A stretch of 15,033 nucleotides of DNA from the NCBI GenBank assembly GCA_947463285.1, contig CANHTV010000039.1, positions 1 through 15,033 of the forward strand, in the 5' to 3' direction. Both the position numbers and the translations under genes were made by a program. Shown piece after piece: positions 7,277 through 14,126 of the stretch. The stretch is from Verrucomicrobiaceae bacterium. Lineage in GTDB: Bacteria; Verrucomicrobiota; Verrucomicrobiia; Verrucomicrobiales; Verrucomicrobiaceae. Position 1 is the first letter of the stretch; each line of letters starts with the position of its first letter. The notes under the pieces are model-generated. The model saw only the letters and a list, made by a program, of their open reading frames with translations. It did no database searches and had not been told where the DNA came from.

Positions 7277-7487
7277 TCAGAGTCTCCATCAACTCCGATT
7301 ACCCCATGGCTTACTCACGGGAAGCGCAGTAGAGTAGTAGAGTTTGAAGATGGAAAACAGTAGTTTGTAAATGAACGTGTCTTCATGATGATCATGCTCT
7401 TCGGATTGCTTCCGAGATCGCCTCTACCTTAAGTTGCGTCGTTAGACTGGTCCCCATGGGATGTGCATAACTCAGTTTCTTAGCTCG

Positions 7488-7516
7488 GTCTTTAGTCGTT
7501 ACGCTAAAGTCTTTAG
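7488..7516. repeat. CTTTAG/CTAAAG palindrome cluster (possible operator)
   Basis: GTCTTTAG occurs twice (7488-7495 and 7509-7516), 21 bases apart, which is two helical turns. CTAAAG at 7504-7509 makes a perfect 13-base palindrome with the second copy (CTAAAG-T-CTTTAG) and a hairpin with the first. The cluster lies 36 bases before the rhodanese start, downstream of a weak promoter candidate, where a repressor or an mRNA structure could act. No known regulator is matched. Confidence 0.45.
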
Positions 7517-7552
7517 AGATAAACGCCAGCCAACCCCGTTTTTACGTTCACC

Positions 7553-7939
7553 ATGAAACGATTCACCCTGCTCACCACGCTTATGTCCCTCTTCGTTGCC
7601 GCTTCCGTTTTTGCTGATGATAAAATCAAACACGTGGATGCTGCTGGTGCCGCAAAACTCGTCTCCGAAGGCAAGGTGACTGTGGTCGATGTTCGCACAT
7701 CAGATGAATTCAACGAAGGTCACCTCAAAGATGCCAAAAACATCGACATGATGTCCAAGGACTTTGCGGCAAAACTCGGTGAACTTGATAAGTCCAAGCC
7801 AGTTCTCGTCCATTGTCAGGCTGGAGGCCGCAGCACTCGCGCCCTGCCTACCCTGGAAAAACTCGGTTTTACAAATATCACCCATCTTGATGGCGGCATG
7901 AATGACTGGGTTAAAGCGGGTCAGCCAGTGGTGAAGTGA
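7553..7939 (+). CDS. Exported single-domain rhodanese
   Basis: A 128-residue protein with a Sec signal peptide: MKRF, a hydrophobic run to about residue 18, and a probable cleavage at VFA-DD after residue 21. The mature part is one rhodanese domain: VTVVDVRTSDEFNEGHLKDA with the conserved Asp-Val-Arg and Gly-His, then the active-site loop HCQAGGRS with Cys88, and the closing block LDGGMNDWVKAG. The Cys would carry a persulfide, so sulfur transfer or redox work outside the cytoplasm is likely; the physiological donor is unknown. The loop CQAGGRS is the usual six-residue type. The start is fixed by the signal peptide; no Shine-Dalgarno sequence precedes it (TTTTTACGTTCACC). It is a single gene, divergent from the YidB operon and convergent with pnp. 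Confidence 0.92.
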   Translation: MKRFTLLTTLMSLFVAASVFADDKIKHVDAAGAAKLVSEGKVTVVDVRTSDEFNEGHLKDAKNIDMMSKDFAAKLGELDKSKPVLVHCQAGGRSTRALPTLEKLGFTNITHLDGGMNDWVKAGQPVVK

Positions 7940-8059
7940 GTCTGGCTCTCGATCGTCGCGGGCTTCGATCAAAAGGTATCAATCGAGCCATACTCAAAAT
8001 CTACGCACTTTGGCTCCGTTTGCTTCCTGTCTATTCATGCTGAGCTTCTGTGATCAACG

Positions 8060-8088
8060 AAAAAGGCCGCTGGGTTGAACCAGCGGCC
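8060..8088 (-). terminator. Rho-independent terminator of pnp
   Basis: On the minus strand a perfect nine-base-pair stem GGCCGCTGG/CCAGCGGCC (8088-8080 and 8073-8065) closes a six-base loop and is followed directly by TTTTT (8064-8060). It lies 37 bases after the pnp stop. The plus strand has only a short T run after the hairpin (AGATTTT), so it could also weakly stop the convergent rhodanese transcript. Confidence 0.92.
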
Positions 8089-8124
8089 TCAGATTTTGTA
8101 GCTGCGGGAGCAAGCCCGTGGCTG

Positions 8125-10290
8125 TTACGCGGCAGTAGCCTCAGGAGCGGCTGCACCTTCACCACCGGCTTCAGCCTTGGCGGCGTCGTCCTTTTCCTTC
8201 ATGGCAGCTTTGCGGCTCATCTTCACTTTGCCTTTGTCATCAATGCCGATGCACTTGGCGGTGACGATGTCGCCGACCTTGACGACGTCTTCGGTCTTAT
8301 TGACACGGAAGTCGGCGAGTTCGCTGATGTGGATGAGGCCGTCCTTGTTACCAAAGAGGCGCATGAAGGCTCCGAAGTTCGTCGTGCTGACGACCTTGCC
8401 GGTGTAGAGCTTGCCGATCTCGACCTCGGCGGAGACGCCGGAGATCATTTCGAGGGCGCGTTCAAGGCCTTCCTTGCGGGTAGCATAGACATACACAGTG
8501 CCGTCGTCTTCGATGCTGATTTCAGCGCCGGACTCGGCTTGGATGCCTTTGATGTTTTTGCCGCCAGGACCGATGAGTTCACCGATCTTGTCAGGGTTGA
8601 TCTTCACGATCTCGATGCGTGGGGCATACTTGCTAAGTGGCTTGATTTCGCTGATGGCAGCGGACATGGCACCGAGGACTTCGGTGCGGCCGTTCTTGGC
8701 CTTGACGATGGCTTCTTCGAGGATGCTCAAAGGAATGCCTGGGAGCTTGAGGTCGAGCTGGTAGCCAGTGACGCCTTCGCTGGTGCCGCAAAGCTTGAAG
8801 TCCATGTCGCCGAAGTGGTCTTCGGAGCCGAGGATGTCCATCATGGTGAGGTAGCGCTTCATGCTTTCACCTTCGAACTCAGTGACGAGACCGACGGAGA
8901 TGCCAGCGACAGGGCGCTTCAGAGGCACACCCGCGTCCATGAGGGCCATGACACCCGAGCAAACGGAGGCCATGGAGGTGGAGCCGTTGGAGGCCATGAC
9001 TTCGCTGCTGATGCGGATGGCATACGGGAAGACAGACTTCTCTGGGATGACAGGCTCGATGGAGCGCTCAGCGAGAGCACCGTGACCGATTTCACGACGG
9101 TTTTGACCACCGAAGCGACCACACTCACCGACGGAGAAGGGAGGGAAGTTGTAGTGAAGAATGAAGCGCTTGCTGTCCACGCCACCGGCGTAGGTATCCA
9201 TCTCTTGAGCTTCGTCAGCTGGGGCGAGTGTGGCGATGGAGAGAGCCTGGGTCTCGCCACGAGCAAACAAGGCAGAACCGTGAGTGCGTGGGAGGACGGA
9301 GACTTCGCCGGAGAGCTGGCGGATCTGGTCGATGCCACGGCCGTCGCAGCGGCTGAGTTTGTCCAGGATGGAGATGCGGAAGGCTTTCTTCTGGAGATAG
9401 TCGAAGGCCTGGCCGATAGCGTAGCCGCTGGCTTCAGGGAATTTGGCTTTGATGGCGGCTTCCACTTCATCCTTGAGAGCACCGATGGCTTTGCCACGGG
9501 CGACCTTGCTTGGCTGATAGATGGCACCTTCGATGCGGTCACCTGCGACCTGGTAGGCCACTTCGAGGAGGTCGTCCTGGACGAGCATGAGGGGCATGAC
9601 CCGCTTCACTTTGCCAGCGAGGGCGGCGAGCTCTTCCTGTGCCTTCACGAGGCCCTGGATGCTGTCTTGAGCGAAACGGAGGGCGGCGATGAAGTCGGCC
9701 TCAGGCATTTCCTTGGCAGCGCCTTCGATCATGATGACTTCGGTCTTGTTGCCGACATAAACGAGGTCGAGATCGCTGTCGTCACGCTGGCTGTGGGTCG
9801 GGTTCACGATGAACTGACCATTCACACGGCCCACGCGGACGGCACCGATCGGTCCTGCGAAAGGAATGTCGGAAACGCAAAGAGCGGCAGAAGCGCCGTT
9901 GATGGCGAGGATGTCAGAATCGTTCTGGCCGTCAGCGCTGAGCAGGAGGGCGACGATCTGGGTTTCGTAGAGGTAACCTTTTGGGAACAACGGACGCAAT
10001 GGGCGGTCCGTCATGCGGCAGGTGAGGATTTCCTTTTCGGTAGGGCGACCTTCGCGCTTGAAGTAGCCACCAGGGAACTTGCCGGCTGCGGAGGCTTTTT
10101 CTTTGTATTCCACGGATAGGGGGAAGAAGTCGAGACCTTCCTTGATCTTGGTGGCGGAGACGGCGGTGACGATGACGATGGTGTCACCGAGGCGAACTGT
10201 GACCGCGCCATCGGCGAGGTGAGCGAGTTTACCGGTTTCGATTTCGATGATCCCTGAACCGCAGGGAGCTTTTACTGTATGGATGGCCAT
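8125..10290 (-). CDS. pnp: Polyribonucleotide nucleotidyltransferase (PNPase)
   Basis: A 721-residue 3'-to-5' exoribonuclease that uses phosphate and forms a trimer, often in an RNA degradosome. Domains run in the standard order: a first RNase PH domain, a helical linker, and a catalytic second RNase PH domain with RREIGHGALAERS, SNGSTSMASVCSG and the metal/phosphate site region DILGSEDHFGDMDFK. A KH domain (IGPGGKNIKGIQAESGAEI) and an S1 domain (GKVVSTTNFGAFMRLFGNKDGLIHISEL) follow. Length matches E. coli PNPase (711) plus an Ala/Glu-rich tail. I start at ATG 10290 (MAIHTVKAPCG); the reading frame stays open 51 codons further, but that stretch is unlike PNPases and runs back towards the rpsO terminator. 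No Shine-Dalgarno sequence is present (AAACAACCT before ATG). It follows rpsO on the same strand, as in most bacteria. Confidence 0.96.
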   Translation of the reverse strand: MAIHTVKAPCGSGIIEIETGKLAHLADGAVTVRLGDTIVIVTAVSATKIKEGLDFFPLSVEYKEKASAAGKFPGGYFKREGRPTEKEILTCRMTDRPLRPLFPKGYLYETQIVALLLSADGQNDSDILAINGASAALCVSDIPFAGPIGAVRVGRVNGQFIVNPTHSQRDDSDLDLVYVGNKTEVIMIEGAAKEMPEADFIAALRFAQDSIQGLVKAQEELAALAGKVKRVMPLMLVQDDLLEVAYQVAGDRIEGAIYQPSKVARGKAIGALKDEVEAAIKAKFPEASGYAIGQAFDYLQKKAFRISILDKLSRCDGRGIDQIRQLSGEVSVLPRTHGSALFARGETQALSIATLAPADEAQEMDTYAGGVDSKRFILHYNFPPFSVGECGRFGGQNRREIGHGALAERSIEPVIPEKSVFPYAIRISSEVMASNGSTSMASVCSGVMALMDAGVPLKRPVAGISVGLVTEFEGESMKRYLTMMDILGSEDHFGDMDFKLCGTSEGVTGYQLDLKLPGIPLSILEEAIVKAKNGRTEVLGAMSAAISEIKPLSKYAPRIEIVKINPDKIGELIGPGGKNIKGIQAESGAEISIEDDGTVYVYATRKEGLERALEMISGVSAEVEIGKLYTGKVVSTTNFGAFMRLFGNKDGLIHISELADFRVNKTEDVVKVGDIVTAKCIGIDDKGKVKMSRKAAMKEKDDAAKAEAGGEGAAAPEATAA

Positions 10291-10345
10291 AGGTTGTTTG
10301 TCTTCTTTATCTTGTTTGTTTGGGGGAATTGTGAGCGCTGGCGCG

Positions 10346-10373
10346 AAATGACAAATGCCGAGGCTCAAATGAC
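10346..10373. repeat. Short AAATGAC-type direct repeats in the pnp leader
   Basis: On the plus strand the spacer reads AAATGAC (10346-10352), AAATGCC (10354-10360) and AAATGAC (10367-10373), within the 224-base rpsO-pnp gap. It resembles degenerate runs of (G)AAATGACAAATG that I associate with intergenic regions of Verrucomicrobia and Planctomycetes; that link is from memory and unverified. The rest of the gap shows only the rpsO terminator and no clear pnp promoter. Confidence 0.35.
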
Positions 10374-10465
10374 GAAGTCGGGAGAGAGCAGGGATTACCA
10401 GGTGAATACGGTAAAGCGGAAGCGATTCATGCTCCAAGCCCACTTTCCGGCAATGTCGCCAAGCG

Positions 10466-10499
10466 AAAAGGGGCGATGCGTCGTGGCATCACCCCTTTT
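10466..10499 (-). terminator. Terminator/attenuator between rpsO and pnp
   Basis: On the minus strand AAAAGGGGTGATGC (10499-10486) pairs with GCATCGCCCCTTTT (10479-10466) around a six-base loop, all Watson-Crick except one T-G wobble, ending in TTTT. It starts 15 bases after the rpsO stop. On the plus strand the wobble becomes a C-A mismatch, so the minus strand is the better fit. It should end part of the rpsO transcripts and set the pnp level, or serve as an RNase target as in the E. coli rpsO-pnp spacer. Confidence 0.85.
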
Positions 10500-10514
10500 G
10501 GTGGAAATAAATGA

Positions 10515-10772
10515 TTAGCGGCGGAGGCCGAGGCTCTTGAGGAGCTTCACATAGCGCTCGTTAGCGGTCAGCTTGAGGTAATCAAGCAGCTTGCGACGGC
10601 GGGAAACCATCTTCAAAAGACCACGACGTGTGCTGTGGTCTTTGCTATGCACATTGAGGTGCTGGGTAAGTTCGTTGATGCGTGCCGTCAAGATGGCGAC
10701 CTGGACGTCGGCGCTGCCGGTGTCTTTGTCGTGAAGTTTGAATTCTTGGGGGCTGGTAGTAGCTTCGCTCAT
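10515..10772 (-). CDS. rpsO: 30S ribosomal protein S15
   Basis: An 85-residue protein that binds 16S rRNA early in assembly of the small subunit. It matches S15 along most of its length: DTGSADVQVAILTARINELTQHL, then HSKDHSTRRGLLKMVSRRRKLLDYL, and NERYVKLLKSLGLR near the end. The normal length is about 89; the N-terminus (MSEATTSPQEF) is a little variable, as in other bacteria. The start is ATG 10772, with no Shine-Dalgarno sequence before it (TTTTCAACACAGACC). The gene is followed by a strong hairpin and then pnp, and is divergent from aroE with about 110 bases between. E. coli S15 represses its own mRNA; I cannot see a clear pseudoknot here. Confidence 0.96.
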   Translation of the reverse strand: MSEATTSPQEFKLHDKDTGSADVQVAILTARINELTQHLNVHSKDHSTRRGLLKMVSRRRKLLDYLKLTANERYVKLLKSLGLRR

Positions 10773-10846
10773 GGTCTGTGTTGAAAACCCGACACCTTGT
10801 CAGGCGGGTTGTTTTGTAAGGATTGAGGGCCGCGAAGAAATCACGA

Positions 10847-10877
10847 TTGACTGCTTTGGCAAGGAGTTTTTCACAAT
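10847..10877 (+). promoter_or_regulatory. Putative promoter of aroE, leaderless geometry
   Basis: -35 box TTGACT (10847-10852), a 19-base spacer, and CACAAT (10872-10877, four of six). An ATG at 10885 lies seven bases after the -10 box, the same spacing as at the YidB-like operon. If real, transcription begins at that ATG and the SD-like AAGGAG at 10861-10866 lies inside the promoter and is not transcribed. Confidence 0.4.
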
Positions 10878-10884
10878 GAGGTGC

Positions 10885-11841
10885 ATGAAAAACAGGATAG
10901 CTCTTTTCACTACGGAATGTTCATGCCATGGCTGTGCTGTGGCCTCTTTTTACACTTTCGATCAGCTTCATCAGTTCCCAGCACTGAATCCGCCAGCACG
11001 ACTGGCTGTGATTGGTGACCCTGTTGCCCATTCCAAGTCCCCTCAGATGCACAATCCCGCACTGCAAGCCTGTGGTATCGAGGCTCAGTATGTGCGGGTG
11101 CAGGTGCCAGTTGGGCAGGTGAAGCAGGCCTTCGCGCTTTTTGCCAAACAGGGCTTTCTAGGGGTCAACATCACCATCCCGCACAAGTTTGAGGCTTTGG
11201 AGGTGGTGGACGAGCTTGATCCTCTCGCCCGCCAACTCGGTGCCGTGAATACACTGGCGATCCGTGATGGCCGCCTGCACGGCTACAACACCGACGGCCC
11301 CGGTTTCCTGAGAAGTGTGAAAGAAGCCTTCGGGGCAGAGGTAAAAGATTTAAGCCTTCTGATTCTCGGGGCCGCCGGAGGCGCAGGCCGCGCCGTGGCG
11401 GTGCAGAGTGTCCTGTCTGGCTGCCGTCATCTGGTGCTGGCGAATCGTACTGAATCCAAGCTGGCACCTCTTTTAACCGAACTGGCAGGTCTCCATGACG
11501 GATCCTTGGCGGTGAAAACCTGCTCACTGGAGCCAAATAATCTGGCTCAGATGCTGCCAGACGTGGACATCATCGTCAATGCGACCTCCGTAGGCATGAA
11601 GGCTGATGATGCGCCTCTGCTGCCAGTGGGCTGCCTAACCAAAAATCATGGCGTCTATGACATGGTTTATCGTGCCAGCGGTCCGACGGACCTTATTACA
11701 CAGGCGATCCAGGCAGAAGCGAGACACGCTGACGGCATGTGCCTGCTGCTTCACCAAGGCGCGATTTCCTTTGAACATTGGTTTAATCGTCCAGCTCCCT
11801 TGGAAGCCATGCGCGCGGGTTTGATGGCAGCGCAGGGCTGA
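10885..11841 (+). CDS. aroE: Shikimate 5-dehydrogenase (AroE)
   Basis: NADP-dependent reduction of 3-dehydroshikimate to shikimate in aromatic amino acid synthesis, in the cytoplasm. Seen motifs are the shikimate-binding SKSPQMHN, NITIPHK with catalytic Lys101, NTD with Asp137, the dinucleotide loop GAAGGAGRA, the NADP-selecting NRT, NATSVGM, and the C-terminal LLLHQGAISFEHW. The start is uncertain. ATG 10885 (318 residues) follows a promoter-like sequence at leaderless spacing. ATG 10876 has AAGGAG nine bases upstream. GTG 10939 gives MASFYTFDQL and 300 residues, closest to the usual length of 270-300; the extra upstream residues are Cys-rich and unlike the family. Its stop is one base from the stop of the convergent small protein gene, with no terminator between them. 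Confidence 0.93.
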   Translation: MKNRIALFTTECSCHGCAVASFYTFDQLHQFPALNPPARLAVIGDPVAHSKSPQMHNPALQACGIEAQYVRVQVPVGQVKQAFALFAKQGFLGVNITIPHKFEALEVVDELDPLARQLGAVNTLAIRDGRLHGYNTDGPGFLRSVKEAFGAEVKDLSLLILGAAGGAGRAVAVQSVLSGCRHLVLANRTESKLAPLLTELAGLHDGSLAVKTCSLEPNNLAQMLPDVDIIVNATSVGMKADDAPLLPVGCLTKNHGVYDMVYRASGPTDLITQAIQAEARHADGMCLLLHQGAISFEHWFNRPAPLEAMRAGLMAAQG

Positions 11842-11842
11842 A

Positions 11843-12136
11843 TCAGTAGTTAAAGAGGTCACTGACCTGCCACTCACCTTCACGGGTTTTTCCCTGGAGG
11901 GTAAAAGCCTTGTTCAGAGCGGCTGCGATGCGGCGCTTCATGTGGGGAGTCAGGCGGCGGCCTTTGCGCGCACGCTGCACGGCTTTGTGCGTGATCGGTT
12001 CTTCACTGACGCTGACGATGTCGTGATTGCCCATGGCGAGCTCGTTCAGGATGGCATCAAGCGGCTGAGTGCCGAAGTTACGCTCGATCTTTTCGGCTTC
12101 TTCTGTGGCGGCTGGAGTGTCTGGAGTAGTGTTCAT
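11843..12136 (-). CDS. Small possible HTH-type protein, coupled to the secreted repeat protein
   Basis: A 97-residue protein with an acidic, disordered-looking start (1-20) and a helical core. Residues 27-75 read like an XRE/lambda-repressor-type helix-turn-helix: PLDAILNELAMG, then a THKAVQRARKGRRLTP stretch where a recognition helix would sit, then RRIAAALNKA. The basic patch and the RxxxGRxLTP spacing support nucleic-acid binding, but this is inference. The tail ends in WQVSDLFNY. Proteins with this RKGR-LTP core and a DLFNY end seem familiar from Verrucomicrobia; I know no function. The start overlaps the upstream stop as ATGA, so it is translationally coupled to the repeat/HEAT protein. 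It converges with aroE with a one-base gap. Confidence 0.8.
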   Translation of the reverse strand: MNTTPDTPAATEEAEKIERNFGTQPLDAILNELAMGNHDIVSVSEEPITHKAVQRARKGRRLTPHMKRRIAAALNKAFTLQGKTREGEWQVSDLFNY

Positions 12137-14082
12137 TCTAAATCTTGGAGCAATTCTTCGAGTCGGCGTGTGACTTCAGCATCAGTGCTGGTTTTGAGCG
12201 CTTCTTGGAGGCTGCCTTTCGCCACAAGGCCGAGTCCGCGCAAGGTGTTCGTGGCGTTTTCCCGCACTTTCCATTGCTCATCTCCGAGCTCTCGGACCAG
12301 TTGGCCGATTTTATTCATCAGAGCGCTATCGGTGATGGGGATTGGATTCACCACTCTTTGGATCATCGCCACAGGGATCTTGCCGCGAAAGCTGGGGCCT
12401 TCGATACTGAGTTCGGCGCTTTCCAGTCGGCCAGTGATGTGACCGCCGGCCCAGAGTGTAGCTTTGAATCGAGGGGAAGTCGTCTCCCCATCTTCGTCTT
12501 CGAGGGTTAATTCACGAAGGCTAGAGACGGCTAGGCTAACAGGATCAGCCACGGTTTTGAGCGTAAATGTAGTATCTGTGATTCGCGCGATAAGCCGCTG
12601 GTCACCAGCAAGTTCAAGATACGGCACTGCGGGATCTTCGGCCTGCCAATCTTGAGCCTTGAGACTCTCTGGAGTAATGATTTGTAGAAGCTGCGAGAGG
12701 TCGATTTTTTGTGTTCCAAGATCCACCGTCTCAAGGCTGATTTCCCCCTTTAATGGACGCGCTTGCAGCCTGCTGCCGTCTCTAAGAAAGATCGTTCTGC
12801 CGGCATGTTCTTCACCGTTCCCCTGCATCATGAGGATTTCTGACCAAGGAACATTAAGCTGACCAAACTCCAACTCAGCCCGAAACTGGCCTTCGGGCTT
12901 GATGGTAAGTCGCTCGCCGTTTTTCAACTCCATGAGCGTGAACGAAAGCTCAGGCGTCTTGTTCGGCAAAGCCAAGACTAGTCGATCCAGTTTTTGAATG
13001 GGCATCTTGCTGCCGTTGATCAGATCCAGATGCAGACCTGGAGTCTTCAAAACACCATGCCAGCGCTGTCCATCACGGAGCCAAAGCCAGCCTCCACTGT
13101 TTCCTGTCAGCAGAGGCCCTGCGAGCGCGGATAAACGTGCCCATGGCAAACTGACAGGCCCCGACTCCCGTAAAAGGGCAACACTCTCCGCACCCGCCTG
13201 TCCCTGAAGCAGCGAGTCATCTCCCAGGGCAAGCTGGTCGAACGTTGTCGCCGGGATGCTCCAGAACTGGGTGGGAAACCAATCCTCAAAGTTTTTCAAT
13301 CCTGTCTCTGATTTCAGATTCATCACGCTGCTGAGTTGTGTTTTGGCCAGGCCTCTACTGAGCTTTTTTAAGCTGTAGGGCAGGCAGGCTTTGGCCGCTT
13401 CTTCTGGTGTGGCTTTTTCACCGAGTTTGATCTGGCTGACGCCGTGCAGGATCGACTGCGTCTGCCCGGCAGGGATGGTCAAAACATAGCTCGCCGAGAG
13501 TTGGTAGTTTCCTTTGAATGAAAGGCGTAGCGGGCTTTTGGCGCCAGGAGCGCGCATCATGAAAAACAAAGCGGGCGTCTGACTGCTGCCTTCCTCGGGA
13601 AGGCAGAGCACGCCTGATTCCGAGGCTTCCAGATCTGCTTTCAATTCGCGTCCTGCATTGCTGTAAATGCCTCGCGCCGCATTGTTGAAGCTGTGACGAA
13701 TTTCGACCTGGGTGGTCAGGTCACGATGCGTGGTGTTTTGAAGCTCCTCCACATAACGCAGAGCCCCTTCACGCTCAAAAAAAGTAATCCAACGCGTGAT
13801 TTTTAGACCATTTTGAGGCTGCGGGTTTGTCATCATCAACTCAGCACCATCGGGGCTGGCCAATGCCTGCTGTCCATAAAACTGCTGTGTGCCGACATGT
13901 AGCATGAGACAGTTTCCGATCATCGTCGGCGCACTCGTCTGACGCTGGAGACCTCCGTTGGACTCGATCAGCCATTCTTGACCTTTTTGATCCGTCATCG
14001 GCGCAGGCTGATAGGGCAGACTGGGTGTCTGCTGGCTGTATAGATTGACGGCCCAAAGCCAGATGATCAGATGCCACTTCAT
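12133..14082 (-). CDS. Secreted protein with six DG-type beta repeats and a HEAT-like tail
   Basis: A 649-residue protein of unknown function. The signal peptide is MKWHLIIWLWAVNLYSQQ with cleavage near residue 16, so it acts outside the cytoplasm. Residues about 30-235 form a beta-rich domain I do not recognise. Residues about 280-577 hold six copies of a 40-residue unit of the form L-x-DG-x-RL-x-G-x-L...I/VPW...L-x-x-L, for example LWLRDGQRWHGVL and TLMELKNGERLTI; such units are common in secreted proteins of Planctomycetes and Verrucomicrobia. The last 60 residues (VRELGDEQWKVRENATNTLRG and on) form a HEAT-like pair. I prefer ATG 14082 because of the clean signal peptide. An ATG at 14130 makes an ATGA overlap with the upstream stop, adds 16 residues and is a real alternative. 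It is the middle gene of a three-gene operon. Confidence 0.85.
   Translation of the reverse strand: MKWHLIIWLWAVNLYSQQTPSLPYQPAPMTDQKGQEWLIESNGGLQRQTSAPTMIGNCLMLHVGTQQFYGQQALASPDGAELMMTNPQPQNGLKITRWITFFEREGALRYVEELQNTTHRDLTTQVEIRHSFNNAARGIYSNAGRELKADLEASESGVLCLPEEGSSQTPALFFMMRAPGAKSPLRLSFKGNYQLSASYVLTIPAGQTQSILHGVSQIKLGEKATPEEAAKACLPYSLKKLSRGLAKTQLSSVMNLKSETGLKNFEDWFPTQFWSIPATTFDQLALGDDSLLQGQAGAESVALLRESGPVSLPWARLSALAGPLLTGNSGGWLWLRDGQRWHGVLKTPGLHLDLINGSKMPIQKLDRLVLALPNKTPELSFTLMELKNGERLTIKPEGQFRAELEFGQLNVPWSEILMMQGNGEEHAGRTIFLRDGSRLQARPLKGEISLETVDLGTQKIDLSQLLQIITPESLKAQDWQAEDPAVPYLELAGDQRLIARITDTTFTLKTVADPVSLAVSSLRELTLEDEDGETTSPRFKATLWAGGHITGRLESAELSIEGPSFRGKIPVAMIQRVVNPIPITDSALMNKIGQLVRELGDEQWKVRENATNTLRGLGLVAKGSLQEALKTSTDAEVTRRLEELLQDLE
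12352..13245 (-). repeat. Protein-level tandem repeat array (six units)
   Basis: Six diverged repeats of about 40 residues lie within the secreted protein. Key residues by unit, going downstream: FDQLALGDDSLLQG; LWLRDGQRWHGVL; TLMELKNGERLTI; IFLRDGSRLQARP; YLELAGDQRLIAR; KATLWAGGHITGR. Each is followed by a second strand and an I/V-P/D-W/x-x-x-L closing strand. Similarity is visible in protein only; the DNA copies have diverged, so the array is old. Confidence 0.65.
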
Positions 14083-14126
14083 CGCACCCCACGTTGCTGG
14101 ATGCCTGCTGCTTTGGCAAGGCGGCA

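Larger units (their letters stand above)
7239..7552. other. Divergent intergenic spacer (314 bases)
   Basis: The spacer lies between the YidB-like gene (-) and the rhodanese gene (+). No convincing ORF and no RNA gene is visible. It holds the YidB operon promoter at its left end, a perfect 13-base palindrome at 7384-7396 (CATGAT-G-ATCATG), a small hairpin at 7401-7415 (TCGGA/TCCGA), a weak plus-strand promoter candidate (TTAGAC 7442-7447, 18 bases, CATAAC 7466-7471) and a CTTTAG/CTAAAG palindrome cluster at 7488-7516 just before the rhodanese gene. Confidence 0.6.

Noticed and set aside
7944..7989. Possible terminator after the rhodanese gene (GGCTCTCGAT pairing with ATCGAGCC)
   Set aside because: The stem has a bulge, the loop is about 28 bases and no T tract follows.
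8050..10119. A 689-codon open frame on the plus strand opposite pnp
   Set aside because: It is fully antisense to a clear PNPase gene. Its product is rich in Asp, Glu, Ala and Gly with no known motif, as expected from reading a GC-biased gene backwards.
10291..10443. N-terminal extension of PNPase
   Set aside because: PNPases begin close to the MAIHTVK block. The extension translates leader sequence containing the AAATGAC repeats.
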